This document shows, piece after piece, positions 46,452 through 55,751 of a stretch of DNA of 64,000 nucleotides. Source of the stretch: Gammaproteobacteria bacterium (lineage in GTDB: Bacteria > Pseudomonadota > Gammaproteobacteria > Ga0077536); the NCBI GenBank assembly GCA_021773835.1, contig JAJFJQ010000073.1, forward strand, positions 248,001 to 312,000. Reading direction: 5' to 3'. The notes under the pieces are model-generated. The model searched no databases and had not been told where the DNA came from. It saw only the letters and a list, made by a program, of their open reading frames with translations. How positions within the stretch are numbered: the first letter of the stretch is position 1; each line of letters starts with the position of its first letter. The position numbers were made by a program, and so were the translations under genes.

Positions 46452-47590
46452 CTTCCGCCGACTACCGATGAGATCTCGTCGGCCTCATCAATCTGCACCT
46501 TCATTCCATTCCGCAGTTTATTGTGCCCAGCGCTGACAATTTGATCACCCGCGCTCAGCCCACTTAGCACTGCCACGCGGCCCCCGCGGACTTCCCCGGT
46601 TGTGATTTGTCGCCGCGATACGCTGAGTTCGTCGCCCTTGCGGTCTATGACGAAAACGGAATCCCCATAAGGAGCATAGGCCACCGCAATTTCAGGGATA
46701 GTCAGTACTTCATCCCGCTTCGGTACCGTACCTCGAATCTCGGCGAACATTCCGGGACGCAGTCGTCTGTCGGCATTTTCGAAACTGCCACGGATGCGAA
46801 AATTTCGCGTCGCACGCTCGATCCCTGGGTCAACAGCGGTAACAGTGCCGCGGAAAATCTCGCCTGGGTATGCCTGTACTTCAGCCTCGATCAGCTGACC
46901 GATGGAGACCAGGCTGATAAAGCGTTCGGGCACCGCAAAATCGAGGTAGATAGGTTGCAGCATCTGCAGCGAGACGATTTCCGATCCCGAATCTAGATAT
47001 TCGCCGAGGTCAATTTTTCGGATCCCCAGGATGCCACTAAAAGGTGCGCGAATGGTCTTCTTGCGGACGCTAGCAGCCTTCGCGCGCGCCGTCGCCGTGG
47101 CGCTGTCGCGCTCAGCGGCGGCGATATCAAACTCAGATTTGGAGATTGTATTCTCGGCGACCAAGCGCTTGGAGCGCTCGAACTGCAGTTCATTTAAGCG
47201 TTGCTCTGCGATCAATGCCTCTAATTCTGCATTATCAACGCTAGTGTCCAACGTGAGCAGTACGTCGCCGGCGTTGATTTTTTGGCCGGATTCGAACTGA
47301 ATTGAGGTCACCTTACCTTCAACCTCATTCGTTACGTCGACGTCTTGGACAGCGCTGAATGAACCAATGGAATATAGATAGCGTTGCCACGATTCGTTGG
47401 CAACTTCAGCGGCTGCAATTGTCGCAACAGGTCTTACCTGCATGGCGAATGCCGCGAGGTCGCGTTCCTTTTTTACCACCAGTAACTGCATCGCGAACCA
47501 CAAACCAAGCGCGATGATTCCGACAAGAGCTGCTCTAATGAAAAGTTTCAACTGATATCCATTCTGCAGAATAGCCGCCCAGTTTATCAC
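46448..47590 (-). CDS. RND efflux periplasmic adaptor
   Basis: A 380-residue membrane-fusion protein: N-terminal membrane anchor (about 15-37), lipoyl halves around VEGKVTSIQFESGQKINAGDVLL and RAPFSGILGIRKIDLGEYL, an alpha-helical hairpin between them (about 115-170) and a beta-barrel C-terminal domain. It links the permease at 43359 to an outer-membrane channel. The start is GTG at 47590. The two genes form an operon with no regulator gene nearby. Confidence 0.93.
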   Translation of the reverse strand: MINWAAILQNGYQLKLFIRAALVGIIALGLWFAMQLLVVKKERDLAAFAMQVRPVATIAAAEVANESWQRYLYSIGSFSAVQDVDVTNEVEGKVTSIQFESGQKINAGDVLLTLDTSVDNAELEALIAEQRLNELQFERSKRLVAENTISKSEFDIAAAERDSATATARAKAASVRKKTIRAPFSGILGIRKIDLGEYLDSGSEIVSLQMLQPIYLDFAVPERFISLVSIGQLIEAEVQAYPGEIFRGTVTAVDPGIERATRNFRIRGSFENADRRLRPGMFAEIRGTVPKRDEVLTIPEIAVAYAPYGDSVFVIDRKGDELSVSRRQITTGEVRGGRVAVLSGLSAGDQIVSAGHNKLRNGMKVQIDEADEISSVVGGR

Positions 47591-47738
47591 CTTGACGATG
47601 AAACGAGGGCTTAGAGGACTTTGTCGGTCGCGCTACCGATTTGGCGATATTGGACTGTGCGCAAACACTTGAGTTCGATATTTGTGGCGTGGCTTACGTG
47701 ATTTGCTCGTCATTACGTTGGCGCCTGCAAGGCAGGTA

Positions 47739-48692
47739 TCACTCCGGATCCGCCGCTCGTCTCAGTTCGTCAAGGTGGGTGGCCACGCATTCGCCGATAC
47801 GAGATAGGTTGTAACCGCCCTCAAGCAGAGAGATCACACGGCCCTGTGAGTGCCTATCGGCGACTTCGAGAATCTGCCGAGACATCCAGCTAAACGCCTC
47901 GGTAGATAGTTGAATCTCAGCCAGGGGGTCGTCGGCGTGCGCGTCGAAGCCGGCGCTAATTAAGATTGCCTCGGGTGCGAAGTCATCGAGTCCAGGAATG
48001 ATCCGTTCGGCGAACGCCCGCTCATAGGCGGAATCCGTGGCGCCAGCCGGCATCGGGCAATTAATAACACTGCCCTTGCCCCTACCTTCGCCTTGTTCTG
48101 ACGCCGCACCGGTGCCGGGGTAAAACGGATATTGATGCGTGCTGATGTACAAAACACTGGGATCAGACTCGAATGCGTGTTGTGTTCCATTGCCGTGATG
48201 CACGTCCCAATCCACTATCGCAATCTTATCTAGGCCATATTGCTTCTGCAGATAGCGCGCGAGAATTGCTACGTTATTGAACAGGCAGAACCCTAGGGCC
48301 GCGTCGTTTTCAGCATGGTGTCCTGGCGGCCGGACGAGGGCAAACCCATTTTGAATCTCTCCGGTCATCACACTGTCGGCCAAGGCCAAGGCAGCACCTG
48401 TGGCGAGCTGTGCAACCTCGTAGGAACGTGGGGATATGGCGACGTCCATGCTGTCCAGATAGGGAAGGCCGCTAGTACATGCAGCTGCTGCCCGGCGTAC
48501 GTAGTTGTAAGAATGAATCGACTCGAGCCACTGCGGATCCGCAGGACGCGGAGTTATGTTCGCTAGTTGTCCGGTCCATGGTAGTTTTTTTAAGTGTGCC
48601 ATCGTGGCAATCACGCGTTCGGGTCTTTCAGGGTGCCCGATGCCGGTGTCGTGCTCAGTAAATTTCGGATCATATGCGAAACCGGTCGCCAT
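47739..48692 (-). CDS. Histone deacetylase-fold hydrolase (acetylpolyamine/AcuC type)
   Basis: A 317-residue zinc hydrolase. Landmarks are GHPERPERV near residue 18, RPPGHHAENDAALGFCLFNNVAI, DWDVHHGNGTQ (zinc Asp and His), SAGFDAHADDPLA (third zinc Asp) and LEGGYNL. The set fits bacterial deacetylases that act on acetylpolyamines, acetoin utilisation or acetyl-lysine. A link with the polyamine genes at 35391-37069 is possible but only by content. The ATG at 48692 was chosen because the family N-terminus starts there. It is divergent from mug. Confidence 0.92.
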   Translation of the reverse strand: MATGFAYDPKFTEHDTGIGHPERPERVIATMAHLKKLPWTGQLANITPRPADPQWLESIHSYNYVRRAAAACTSGLPYLDSMDVAISPRSYEVAQLATGAALALADSVMTGEIQNGFALVRPPGHHAENDAALGFCLFNNVAILARYLQKQYGLDKIAIVDWDVHHGNGTQHAFESDPSVLYISTHQYPFYPGTGAASEQGEGRGKGSVINCPMPAGATDSAYERAFAERIIPGLDDFAPEAILISAGFDAHADDPLAEIQLSTEAFSWMSRQILEVADRHSQGRVISLLEGGYNLSRIGECVATHLDELRRAADPE

Positions 48693-48759
48693 AATTTTGC
48701 TCTTGTAGATAGCCTGTGATTGTCGTGTGTTGGGATGGTACCGTAATATCACGCTTGCA

Positions 48760-49284
48760 ATGGCGATGCTTGCGGACTTTATCAATGCCGAGGTCGATAC
48801 ACTCTCGATTGGCCTCAATCCGTCTCCCAATTCCGTATTGCACGGGTTTCCATTTGCAACGCCGCAGAACCGCTTTTGGCGTGCTCTAAATCAATCTAGG
48901 CTCGTCGACAAATGCTATCCACCAAGCGTGGAATCGATGCATGGATTGTTAGTCGACGAACACATCGGATTTACAGATGTGGTCAAGCGGACCACGAAAG
49001 GAGCCTCGGAGTTGCAGGTTGGAGATTACCGCCAGTGGGCGCCAGTATTAACGGCCAAGATCGAATCCATCCGTCCGCGTGTCGTGTGGTTTCACGGGAA
49101 AATGGCGTACCGGAATTTTGTTCGATTTGGCTTGAATCGTGATGTTGATGCGATCGATTGGGGTGAGCAAGCCTCTAAATGCGCCGGAGCCATTGTTTTC
49201 GTCACCCCGAACCCCAGCCCGGCAAATGCAGCATATTCTCTAAGCGATATTGTCGGGTGGTACGATACCCTGGCTTCGTTGTAG
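48760..49284 (+). CDS. mug: Mismatch-specific uracil/thymine DNA glycosylase (Mug)
   Basis: A 174-residue member of the TDG/Mug family, which excises uracil or thymine from G mismatches. The active-site segment is SIGLNPSPNSVLHGFPFATPQNRFW with the catalytic Asn, the C-terminal loop is VTPNPSPANAAYS, and GFTDVVKRTT matches the middle block. E. coli Mug has GINPG, so the Gly-to-Ser change in GLNPS is minor. The start is likely one of two ATG codons (48760, 48766); an upstream GTG at 48727 is possible. Confidence 0.88.
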   Translation: MAMLADFINAEVDTLSIGLNPSPNSVLHGFPFATPQNRFWRALNQSRLVDKCYPPSVESMHGLLVDEHIGFTDVVKRTTKGASELQVGDYRQWAPVLTAKIESIRPRVVWFHGKMAYRNFVRFGLNRDVDAIDWGEQASKCAGAIVFVTPNPSPANAAYSLSDIVGWYDTLASL

Positions 49285-49295
49285 TGGTGTAATAG

Positions 49296-51488
49296 TCAAT
49301 CGACGAGTGCCTTTGCGCGATCTTTGTCGCCGCTGCTCAAATGCGGTTCCTTGATATGTGAGTCCACTAGACGACTACCCGGTACGATGCTGCGGACCAT
49401 ATCGGCCACCACATAGCTTGCTTCATCAAGGATGACATCGAATTTCTCTTCGTCTTCTTTGTCCGGATCTTCAGCCATGTCTTCGTCATCGTCTTCGCTC
49501 GGGTTAAACGCCAACGGCTCAAGTCCGTGAGCGACCCGTATTTGATTTTCGCGTTCCCACTGCTCGCGTTTGTTCTTGTCATGTTCGGATTTACGCTTTT
49601 CGAAAACCAGCGATACTTCCTGTCTTTCGCGAGCGATTTCAATTGCGGCCTCTTGAGCCAAAACGGCTTGGAACGCAGGATCAACTGCCACGCGGGATTC
49701 ATGCAGCTCGCGCAGCATGGCGACTTCATCAATTTCGCTGCCGACCGGCTTGAAGCGTGCAGCGGCGATCTGGTCCCACGGTAGCGCATTTTCTAGGGCG
49801 CGTTCGCCATGCTCATCCGCACTAAGAGCCGTTGGGAAAATGATATCCGGAACGACGCCTTTATGCTGGGTGCTGCCACCAGCAACCCGGAAGAATTGCG
49901 CAATAGTGGCTTTTAATTGGCCTAATTTACCGTCCATGGTGTCGTCGAACCGATTGAGATCGACTAAATTTTGCACGGTGCCTTTACCAAAGGTCGGTTC
50001 GCCGAGAACAATGCCGCGGTGATAGTCTTGAATCGCGCCGGCGAAGATCTCCGACGCGGAGGCGCTATTGCGATCAACCAGGACAGCTAATGGCCCGCTA
50101 TAAGCGACGCCACGGTCGGTGTCTCGTTCAAGCTGCACCCGCCCCTGGGAATTTCGCACTTGTACGACTGGGCCGACATCTATGAACAGACCCGTTAGGT
50201 CTGTTGCTTCACTGAGTGAGCCCCCACCGTTTCCGCGTAAATCAATTATCAGCGCATCAAAGGAGTCCTGATCAATTTCACTTATCAAACGGCGAACGTC
50301 GCGTGTTGTGCTTCGGTAATCATCGTCGCCTCGTGTGCGCGCCTCGAAGTCCATATAAAACGTCGGTAGATCGATGACGCCTATATTGAGCGCGTCTGTT
50401 CCATCGCCCACCTGCAAGGTGGAGAATTTGGCGGCTTGCTCTTCTAGCTTGATCGTATTGCGTTCTATGCTAATGACTTTTCCCGGCCCATCGGGACCCG
50501 ATTTTTTTGGCAGAATTTCCAGTTTTACAAACGTTCCTTTTTTACCTCGTATTAAGTCGACTACATCGTCCAGACGCCAGCCGACAACGTCGATGATCTC
50601 GCCATCGTGGCCTTGGCCAATCCCGACTATTCGGTCGTCGGCGTGCAACTTCCCGTCTTTGTCTGCGGGTCCTCCCGGTACGATTTCGCGCACCAGGGTG
50701 TATTCGTTCTCTGACTGCAGCACCGCGCCGATACCTTCAAGTGAGAGGCTCATCCGAATTTTGAAATTTTCCGAAGTTCGCGGAGAGAAGTATGACGTAT
50801 GTGGATCGACCGACGTGGTGTAGGCATTGATCGACATCTGGAAGACATCTTCGCTATTTAATTGTCCAGTACGTCGGGCGATACCCTCATAACGCTTTTT
50901 TAACGTATTCGCTATTTCGTCGTGTTCTTTACCGGCGAGCTGCAACGCGAGAACGTCGTTTTTCACTCGCTTACGCCATAACTCGTCGAGCTCGTCCGGG
51001 TTTTGTGGCCACGCCGCATCTTCCCGGTCAAATTTGAAGGACTCCTCACGACTAAAATCGAACGGGTACCCCAGCGTGGCGATTGCCTTGGCGGTACGCG
51101 CTTCGACTCGCTCGCGATAGCGCAAGTATATGTCGTAGAGCGGCTGCAGATTTGATTGACGCAAATAGTCGTCGAGTTTCGGACCGTGAATGTTGAATTC
51201 GTCGATATCGGATTGAAGCAGGTAGCTTTTCGTCGGGTCGAGCATTTCGACGTATCGATCGAGGATTTTCTGCGATAATTCGTCATCCAGCGGTGGTTTC
51301 TTGTAATGATAGTTCGCTAGGAAATGGGTGATCAGCCGGGTCGCCCGTTTATGCTCAGCGCGAGGGGCCAGCTCTTCTTTCGGTGTTATCACAACGTTCG
51401 CACTGACGTGTGTAACGAACAACGTGAGTGTCGCTAGCGCTAGGGCGGGGATCAGTTTCATATATCGCTGTAATCGCCTTGGTATCAT
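49296..51488 (-). CDS. prc: Tail-specific protease Prc (Tsp)
   Basis: The 730-residue periplasmic S41 protease has a signal peptide (about 10-30), an N-terminal helical domain, a PDZ domain (about 225-320; GIGAVLQSENEYTLVREI and HADDRIVGIGQG) and the protease core. The catalytic Ser is in VLVDRNSASASEIF and Lys in EPTFGKGTVQNLV. The C-terminal DUF3340-like region is rich in charged residues. Prc trims or degrades proteins from the C-terminus and affects murein enzymes. It converges on mug and is divergent from rnd. Confidence 0.95.
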   Translation of the reverse strand: MIPRRLQRYMKLIPALALATLTLFVTHVSANVVITPKEELAPRAEHKRATRLITHFLANYHYKKPPLDDELSQKILDRYVEMLDPTKSYLLQSDIDEFNIHGPKLDDYLRQSNLQPLYDIYLRYRERVEARTAKAIATLGYPFDFSREESFKFDREDAAWPQNPDELDELWRKRVKNDVLALQLAGKEHDEIANTLKKRYEGIARRTGQLNSEDVFQMSINAYTTSVDPHTSYFSPRTSENFKIRMSLSLEGIGAVLQSENEYTLVREIVPGGPADKDGKLHADDRIVGIGQGHDGEIIDVVGWRLDDVVDLIRGKKGTFVKLEILPKKSGPDGPGKVISIERNTIKLEEQAAKFSTLQVGDGTDALNIGVIDLPTFYMDFEARTRGDDDYRSTTRDVRRLISEIDQDSFDALIIDLRGNGGGSLSEATDLTGLFIDVGPVVQVRNSQGRVQLERDTDRGVAYSGPLAVLVDRNSASASEIFAGAIQDYHRGIVLGEPTFGKGTVQNLVDLNRFDDTMDGKLGQLKATIAQFFRVAGGSTQHKGVVPDIIFPTALSADEHGERALENALPWDQIAAARFKPVGSEIDEVAMLRELHESRVAVDPAFQAVLAQEAAIEIARERQEVSLVFEKRKSEHDKNKREQWERENQIRVAHGLEPLAFNPSEDDDEDMAEDPDKEDEEKFDVILDEASYVVADMVRSIVPGSRLVDSHIKEPHLSSGDKDRAKALVD

Positions 51489-51628
51489 GTCGGTACGTCT
51501 ACTATGACCTATGACAGTCAGTTGAGCACGGAAGTTTAGCGCATTTGCTTCGAATATGCCGAGTAGTACAAGACAGTAAATGCCTATGAACCAATTATTT
51601 ACGAATGATTATTGGAGACTATCGTGTA

Positions 51629-51772
51629 ATGTTGATGCGCCCAGGTGTCATTAAGCTTCGTGCTCCGTACGAGATTTTGTCGCATAGCGAGCAGGATCCG
51701 ACGGAATTTCGGCCGCAGTATCCGCTCAAAGTTGTGAATCTCGGCGTCTCAACGGCAACGGCTCGATGTTGA
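51629..51772 (+). CDS. Possible small leader ORF overlapping the rnd start
   Basis: An ATG at 51629 opens a 47-codon frame whose TGA overlaps the rnd ATG as ATGTTGA. It has no recognisable family. The overlap would allow translational coupling, but there is no clear ribosome binding site, and it may be chance. Confidence 0.25.
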   Translation: MLMRPGVIKLRAPYEILSHSEQDPTEFRPQYPLKVVNLGVSTATARC

Positions 51773-52902
51773 AGGACGCATCTACCGAGCGGGCGATGTA
51801 TGTCGATACGCCGGCACGGCTCAAAGAATTTCTTCGCGAAATTGAGGGGCATTCTGTCGTCGCAATAGATACAGAATTTATCCGTGAAAAGACCTACTAC
51901 CCACAATTGTGTCTGATCCAGATTGCCGCCGGTAGTTCGATTTGGTGCATAGACACACTTGTTCTCGACGATTTATCGTTGTTTTTTCAAGACCTGTGCC
52001 GTCCCTCACTACTTAAAATTTTTCATGCCGCGCGCCAGGATCTAGAAATATTTTTCCATGAAACGGCACAAATACCGACGCCGTTGTTCGACACGCAAAT
52101 TGCAGCGGCGCTCCTTGGACGCCCGGATCAGATCGCTTATGCGGGTTTGGTTGCGGAATTCTATGAGATTGACTTGGATAAGAGTTCGTCGCGAACGAAT
52201 TGGATACAGCGGCCACTGAGTGGACGCCAGCTCGACTACGCGGCCGATGACGTACGGTATTTGCAAGGGGTCAAAGCTAATTTGACCGAGGAACTTGAGG
52301 CCAGAGGTCGTATCGAATGGTTGAACGAAGAATGCCGGCGCTTGGCGGAAACCAACCTATATAACAACGATCCAGCAACGATGTGGCGGCGAGTGAAAGG
52401 GATCGGGAAACTTGAACCCGACAAACAAGCAATTGCCGTGGCGCTCGCTGCCTGGCGTGAGAACAATGCTCAGGCGCGAAATTTGCCTCGCGGATGGGTA
52501 CTGAAAGACGACCGCTTGCTTGCGCTCGCTCGTGCCGCCCCCAACACGAGCGCGCAGTTGCATGCGATTGATGGTCTCGCTCCAGGACTTCTTCGCCGGC
52601 ATGGGAATGAATTGTTGGAAACAATCCAAGCGCCGGTAACCGATTCGCGCGTTGCCGATGAAGTGAATCTGCCACGATTAACGGGGCCTGGAAAGCAGCT
52701 ATTGCGGGACTTACTTATTCGACTCCGTGGATGTGCCGAAGACAATGCCGTGTCAAGCAGTTTGATAGCAACCCGCAATGAGCTTGAGCTCGCGATCTAC
52801 GGTCGCACCGCAACACGTCTATTTGAGGGGTGGAGACGCACGCTATTTGGTGATGCGGTACGAAGTCAGATCGAATCGGCGACCGCAATATTGTATGAAT
52901 AA
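51766..52902 (+). CDS. rnd: Ribonuclease D
   Basis: A 378-residue DEDD exonuclease with C-terminal HRDC domains, involved in tRNA 3' maturation. The acidic residues lie in VAIDTEFIREKTYYPQLCLIQIA, FHAARQDLEIF and YAADDVRYL. HRDC-type segments follow (about 205-290 and later). Start choice is open between ATG 51766 and ATG 51796. The stop overlaps the start of the AsmA-like gene by eight bases. Confidence 0.94.
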   Translation: MLKDASTERAMYVDTPARLKEFLREIEGHSVVAIDTEFIREKTYYPQLCLIQIAAGSSIWCIDTLVLDDLSLFFQDLCRPSLLKIFHAARQDLEIFFHETAQIPTPLFDTQIAAALLGRPDQIAYAGLVAEFYEIDLDKSSSRTNWIQRPLSGRQLDYAADDVRYLQGVKANLTEELEARGRIEWLNEECRRLAETNLYNNDPATMWRRVKGIGKLEPDKQAIAVALAAWRENNAQARNLPRGWVLKDDRLLALARAAPNTSAQLHAIDGLAPGLLRRHGNELLETIQAPVTDSRVADEVNLPRLTGPGKQLLRDLLIRLRGCAEDNAVSSSLIATRNELELAIYGRTATRLFEGWRRTLFGDAVRSQIESATAILYE

Positions 52903-53884
52903 TAGGGCGACGTATCTTGAATCCCGATTGACGTTGCGTCTGATATTCGCGGCAATCGCAATTGCGGGGGTCTCGTATGCAACGATAGCGCCCGCGGTGG
53001 AGTCGAATGCACCGGCAATGCCGTCGGGGCTGGTGTTTACTGATCAGCCGTTATTCCCCGCTTGGCTTGGGGCGCTGACGGGATCGGTTGACATCGAGAT
53101 TGCCAGTCTCGACATGGGTGGGAATCAGTATCGTTCCGTACGTGTGCCTGTGCGTTTGGGTAGCCTGGGCATCACCGTAAGCGGTGGTACCGCGGGCTTT
53201 GCGAACGGGGATTTGACGTTCAGTTTGGTCCAGGATGCGAAGCAGACGTCGATCAATATTCGTGGCAAAGAGATCGACGCTGGCGCCGTCGCGGGGCTGG
53301 CTAGTACCGCAGTGACGGCGCCGTTCGAGTTCGAAATCATGGTCGTCGGTTCCGGGAGGTCGCTACACGAGATCGCCGCGAGCGCCAATGGAACGATAAC
53401 CGTCGACGTTCAATCTGGGAGGATTGCCGACGTTGATTTACGACGTGCCGGTCAGGATCTGTTTTCGTTAATGCTTAGTGGCTTGAATCCGTTCCGCGGG
53501 CGCGACCGGATCACAGCCTTGGATTGTGCTAAAGCGCACCTTGATATCGTCGACGGTGTCGTCAATGCAGAGCGGTTGTTTGGCATGCAAACTACCGCGA
53601 TTGACATTGTCTGCGGCGGGATTTTGAATTTTGAATCTGAACACGTGGATATAAAGTGCCACCCTGAACAAGGCATGGATTGGCGTTCAGAACGATCCAG
53701 TCTGGTCGAATCGCTTCACATCAACGGCACTTTTTTACAACCCAAATTAGGTGTCAATAAGGTCGGTATCTTACGTCAAGGTGCATCGTTGGGTGCCGGG
53801 ATAAGCAAATTGAAGTTGCCCCGCCTGCGTGGCGTCGAAGACCAGTCCGCAGAGCCTCGGCCGTGTGGAATATCTTTAAGGTAG
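52895..53884 (+). CDS. AsmA-like exported protein
   Basis: A 329-residue protein with a signal anchor (about 12-32) and a C-terminal half resembling the AsmA_2/AsmA C-terminal domain: ASANGTITVDVQSGRIADVDLRRAG, LDCAKAHLDIVDGVVNAERLFGMQTTAIDIVCGG and FESEHVDIKCHPEQGM. This repeat style belongs to AsmA-type proteins that bridge the envelope for lipid transport. It is short for the family (E. coli AsmA is about 620). It overlaps rnd by eight bases, so the two are coupled. Confidence 0.75.
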   Translation: MNNRATYLESRLTLRLIFAAIAIAGVSYATIAPAVESNAPAMPSGLVFTDQPLFPAWLGALTGSVDIEIASLDMGGNQYRSVRVPVRLGSLGITVSGGTAGFANGDLTFSLVQDAKQTSINIRGKEIDAGAVAGLASTAVTAPFEFEIMVVGSGRSLHEIAASANGTITVDVQSGRIADVDLRRAGQDLFSLMLSGLNPFRGRDRITALDCAKAHLDIVDGVVNAERLFGMQTTAIDIVCGGILNFESEHVDIKCHPEQGMDWRSERSSLVESLHINGTFLQPKLGVNKVGILRQGASLGAGISKLKLPRLRGVEDQSAEPRPCGISLR

Positions 53885-53961
53885 GGGAGTCGCCCCGAGC
53901 GGCTTAGATGTTGTGTCAAATAGAGCCACGATCGTCTCGCGGATCGTTTTTGAGGCCGCTT

Positions 53962-54237
53962 TTACATATAACTCGCGAATTCGCGTTCGAAACTTGGAAA
54001 TGACATGTTGATCACGTTGATATCGAAGCTCGGTAGGATGTCCGACTTCGATTCGCGCTCAAGCAGAAATTTAAACGCCGCCTCGACGCAGGCGTCCGGC
54101 GTCACCTTGCCGGCGGTCAGTTTCTGATAGGTCGCATCGGCAAGCGTTACGCGGTGTTTCGTACTCCCGGCAGAGTCCGATATGACGACGTTGAAGACCA
54201 TTGGTTCTTCGCCCGGCTTTCTCTCAACTTCAATCAT
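53962..54237 (-). CDS. Hypothetical small protein
   Basis: A 91-residue acidic/basic mixed protein starting MIEVERKPGEEPMVFNVVI. ADATYQKLTAGKVTPDACVEAAFKFLLERE reads as helices and the C-terminus ends SFEREFASYM. The conserved-looking sequence and convergent placement support it being real, but I do not recognise a family. It lies 98 bases upstream-side of the FKBP gene's stop on the same strand. Confidence 0.6.
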   Translation of the reverse strand: MIEVERKPGEEPMVFNVVISDSAGSTKHRVTLADATYQKLTAGKVTPDACVEAAFKFLLERESKSDILPSFDINVINMSFPSFEREFASYM

Positions 54238-54334
54238 CTTTTGCCTATTGTTTAGCCGTTTTCCGTAAATGTGGCGCCACATGTTACGCCGTTTGTCGCA
54301 TATGACAAGATACGGCGGTGGCCGGGAGCGATGA

Positions 54335-55009
54335 TTATCCAGCGATATCGAGCAGCTCGATTTCGAATATTAGGGTTTCGTTAGGCCCAATAATTGCGCC
54401 GGCGCCTTTCGCTCCATATGCAAGGTTCGGGGGAATGAATATATGCCAACGGCTGCCAACACGCATCAACGGGATGGCTTCCTGCCAACCTTTTATCACC
54501 TGGCCAACGTTGAGTGTGGCTGCTTTTCCGCGTCGTCGGGAGCTATCGAATTCACGCCCATCCATCAAAGAGCCGACATAGTGGACAACGACGTTGCTAT
54601 TGGACTTGGGAAAATCACCAGTGCCCGACCGCAGGATCTTGTACTGTAGTCCACTCGATAGCTCAACGACGCCGTCATTTTCCTTGTTTTTGGCGAGAAA
54701 TGCTTTGCCGGCTTTTAAATTGGCAATTGCGCGTTCGCGTAAGTCATTCGATATTGCCGTTTCGCCCGAACTTATAACTGCTTGCATATCCGCTGGCGAT
54801 AACCGTGGGGTGGACCCGTCCAGCGCGTCGCGGATTGCCATATTGAACGCATCGGAGTCGAGGTCGACACCTTGGCGGACTAAACTCTGGCCAATTTGAA
54901 TGCCAATGGCGTAACTGAATTGCTCTTTTTGAGATTCGAGAGAAATTCCTTTACCAAATGCCGGTGCCATCAGTCCGATTGCAAAAAACGACCAAAACAG
55001 GCTTTTCAT
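54335..55009 (-). CDS. FKBP-type peptidyl-prolyl isomerase (FkpA/Mip-like)
   Basis: A 224-residue protein with a signal peptide (about 1-19), an N-terminal helical dimerisation domain (about 25-120; EQFSYAIGIQIGQSLVRQGVDLD) and an FKBP domain: VVVHYVGSLMDGREFDSSR, VIKGWQEAIPLMRVG and IPPNLAYGAKG. It speeds prolyl isomerisation of envelope proteins in the periplasm. Length and layout match FkpA and Mip. The esterase gene lies 91 bases upstream on the same strand. Confidence 0.93.
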   Translation of the reverse strand: MKSLFWSFFAIGLMAPAFGKGISLESQKEQFSYAIGIQIGQSLVRQGVDLDSDAFNMAIRDALDGSTPRLSPADMQAVISSGETAISNDLRERAIANLKAGKAFLAKNKENDGVVELSSGLQYKILRSGTGDFPKSNSNVVVHYVGSLMDGREFDSSRRRGKAATLNVGQVIKGWQEAIPLMRVGSRWHIFIPPNLAYGAKGAGAIIGPNETLIFEIELLDIAG

Positions 55010-55100
55010 TTATTAATTGTCTCCGTGGAACAGCAAGGTTGTGGGCCGCATCTTCCCATAGTCGTATGTGTTCTGAAACCGAAATCAGAATTGGTATTGA

Positions 55101-55721
55101 CTACAGTGCGCCGGATTTTTGCAGTACGGCGACTATCGCTTCAGCCATTCGTTCGTATCCTTGACCATTGGGGTGAATGGGATCGGACTTCAAGTGCGGT
55201 TCAGACAAGATATCTGCAAGAACGTTGTGTTCGGCCGGAATGCCGGCGGCGTTTGCGATATTAGGGTACAGATCGGCGGTTCCAAGAAATAAACCAGGCT
55301 TGGGTACACCGATGAGCATCACTTCAACCCCTTGTGCTTGGGCAATGCCGATCATCGATTCGATATTGTTAGCGGCATCGCTCAGGTCTTTCTTACGTAG
55401 CATGTCGTTACCGCCATGGCACAATATCATTAGCTGTGGTTTGGTTGCTGCGAGAACTGTCGGTAGTCGCTTTAATCCGTCGCCCGACAATTCGCCGGGA
55501 ATGCCGGCATTAACGACGTCGCGGCCGGTTAAGCGCGATAAGATAGCGGGGTAGGATTGGGTGCTGCTTGCACCGGTGCCTTTCGTCAAGCTGTCGCCGA
55601 AGGCCAATATCGTCGCCCCTGTCGGCAGCGGTGATAATGTCGGCTGGTCGGAACCACAAGCTAAAAGGGTTGCACATAGCGTACCTACGACGAGGAGTCT
55701 TGAAGCAAATTTCAAGGCCAT
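55101..55721 (-). CDS. TesA-type SGNH arylesterase/lysophospholipase
   Basis: A 206-residue SGNH hydrolase with a lipoprotein-like start (LLACGSD near residue 22). Block I is LAFGDSLTKGTGAS with the catalytic Ser, block III is HGGND, and the His-Asp pair is in DPIHPNGQGY. This matches TesA/arylesterase proteins that hydrolyse fatty-acyl thioesters and esters in the periplasm. The usual TesA partner, an ABC transporter on the opposite strand, is absent; instead a GGDEF-like gene lies upstream. Confidence 0.9.
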   Translation of the reverse strand: MALKFASRLLVVGTLCATLLACGSDQPTLSPLPTGATILAFGDSLTKGTGASSTQSYPAILSRLTGRDVVNAGIPGELSGDGLKRLPTVLAATKPQLMILCHGGNDMLRKKDLSDAANNIESMIGIAQAQGVEVMLIGVPKPGLFLGTADLYPNIANAAGIPAEHNVLADILSEPHLKSDPIHPNGQGYERMAEAIVAVLQKSGAL

Positions 55722-55751
55722 ATCACCAGGGCGATAATCATCGCGGCGATA

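Noticed and set aside
44204-46544. Plus-strand open frames within the RND permease gene
   Set aside because: Antisense shadows of a full-length, well-recognised transporter.
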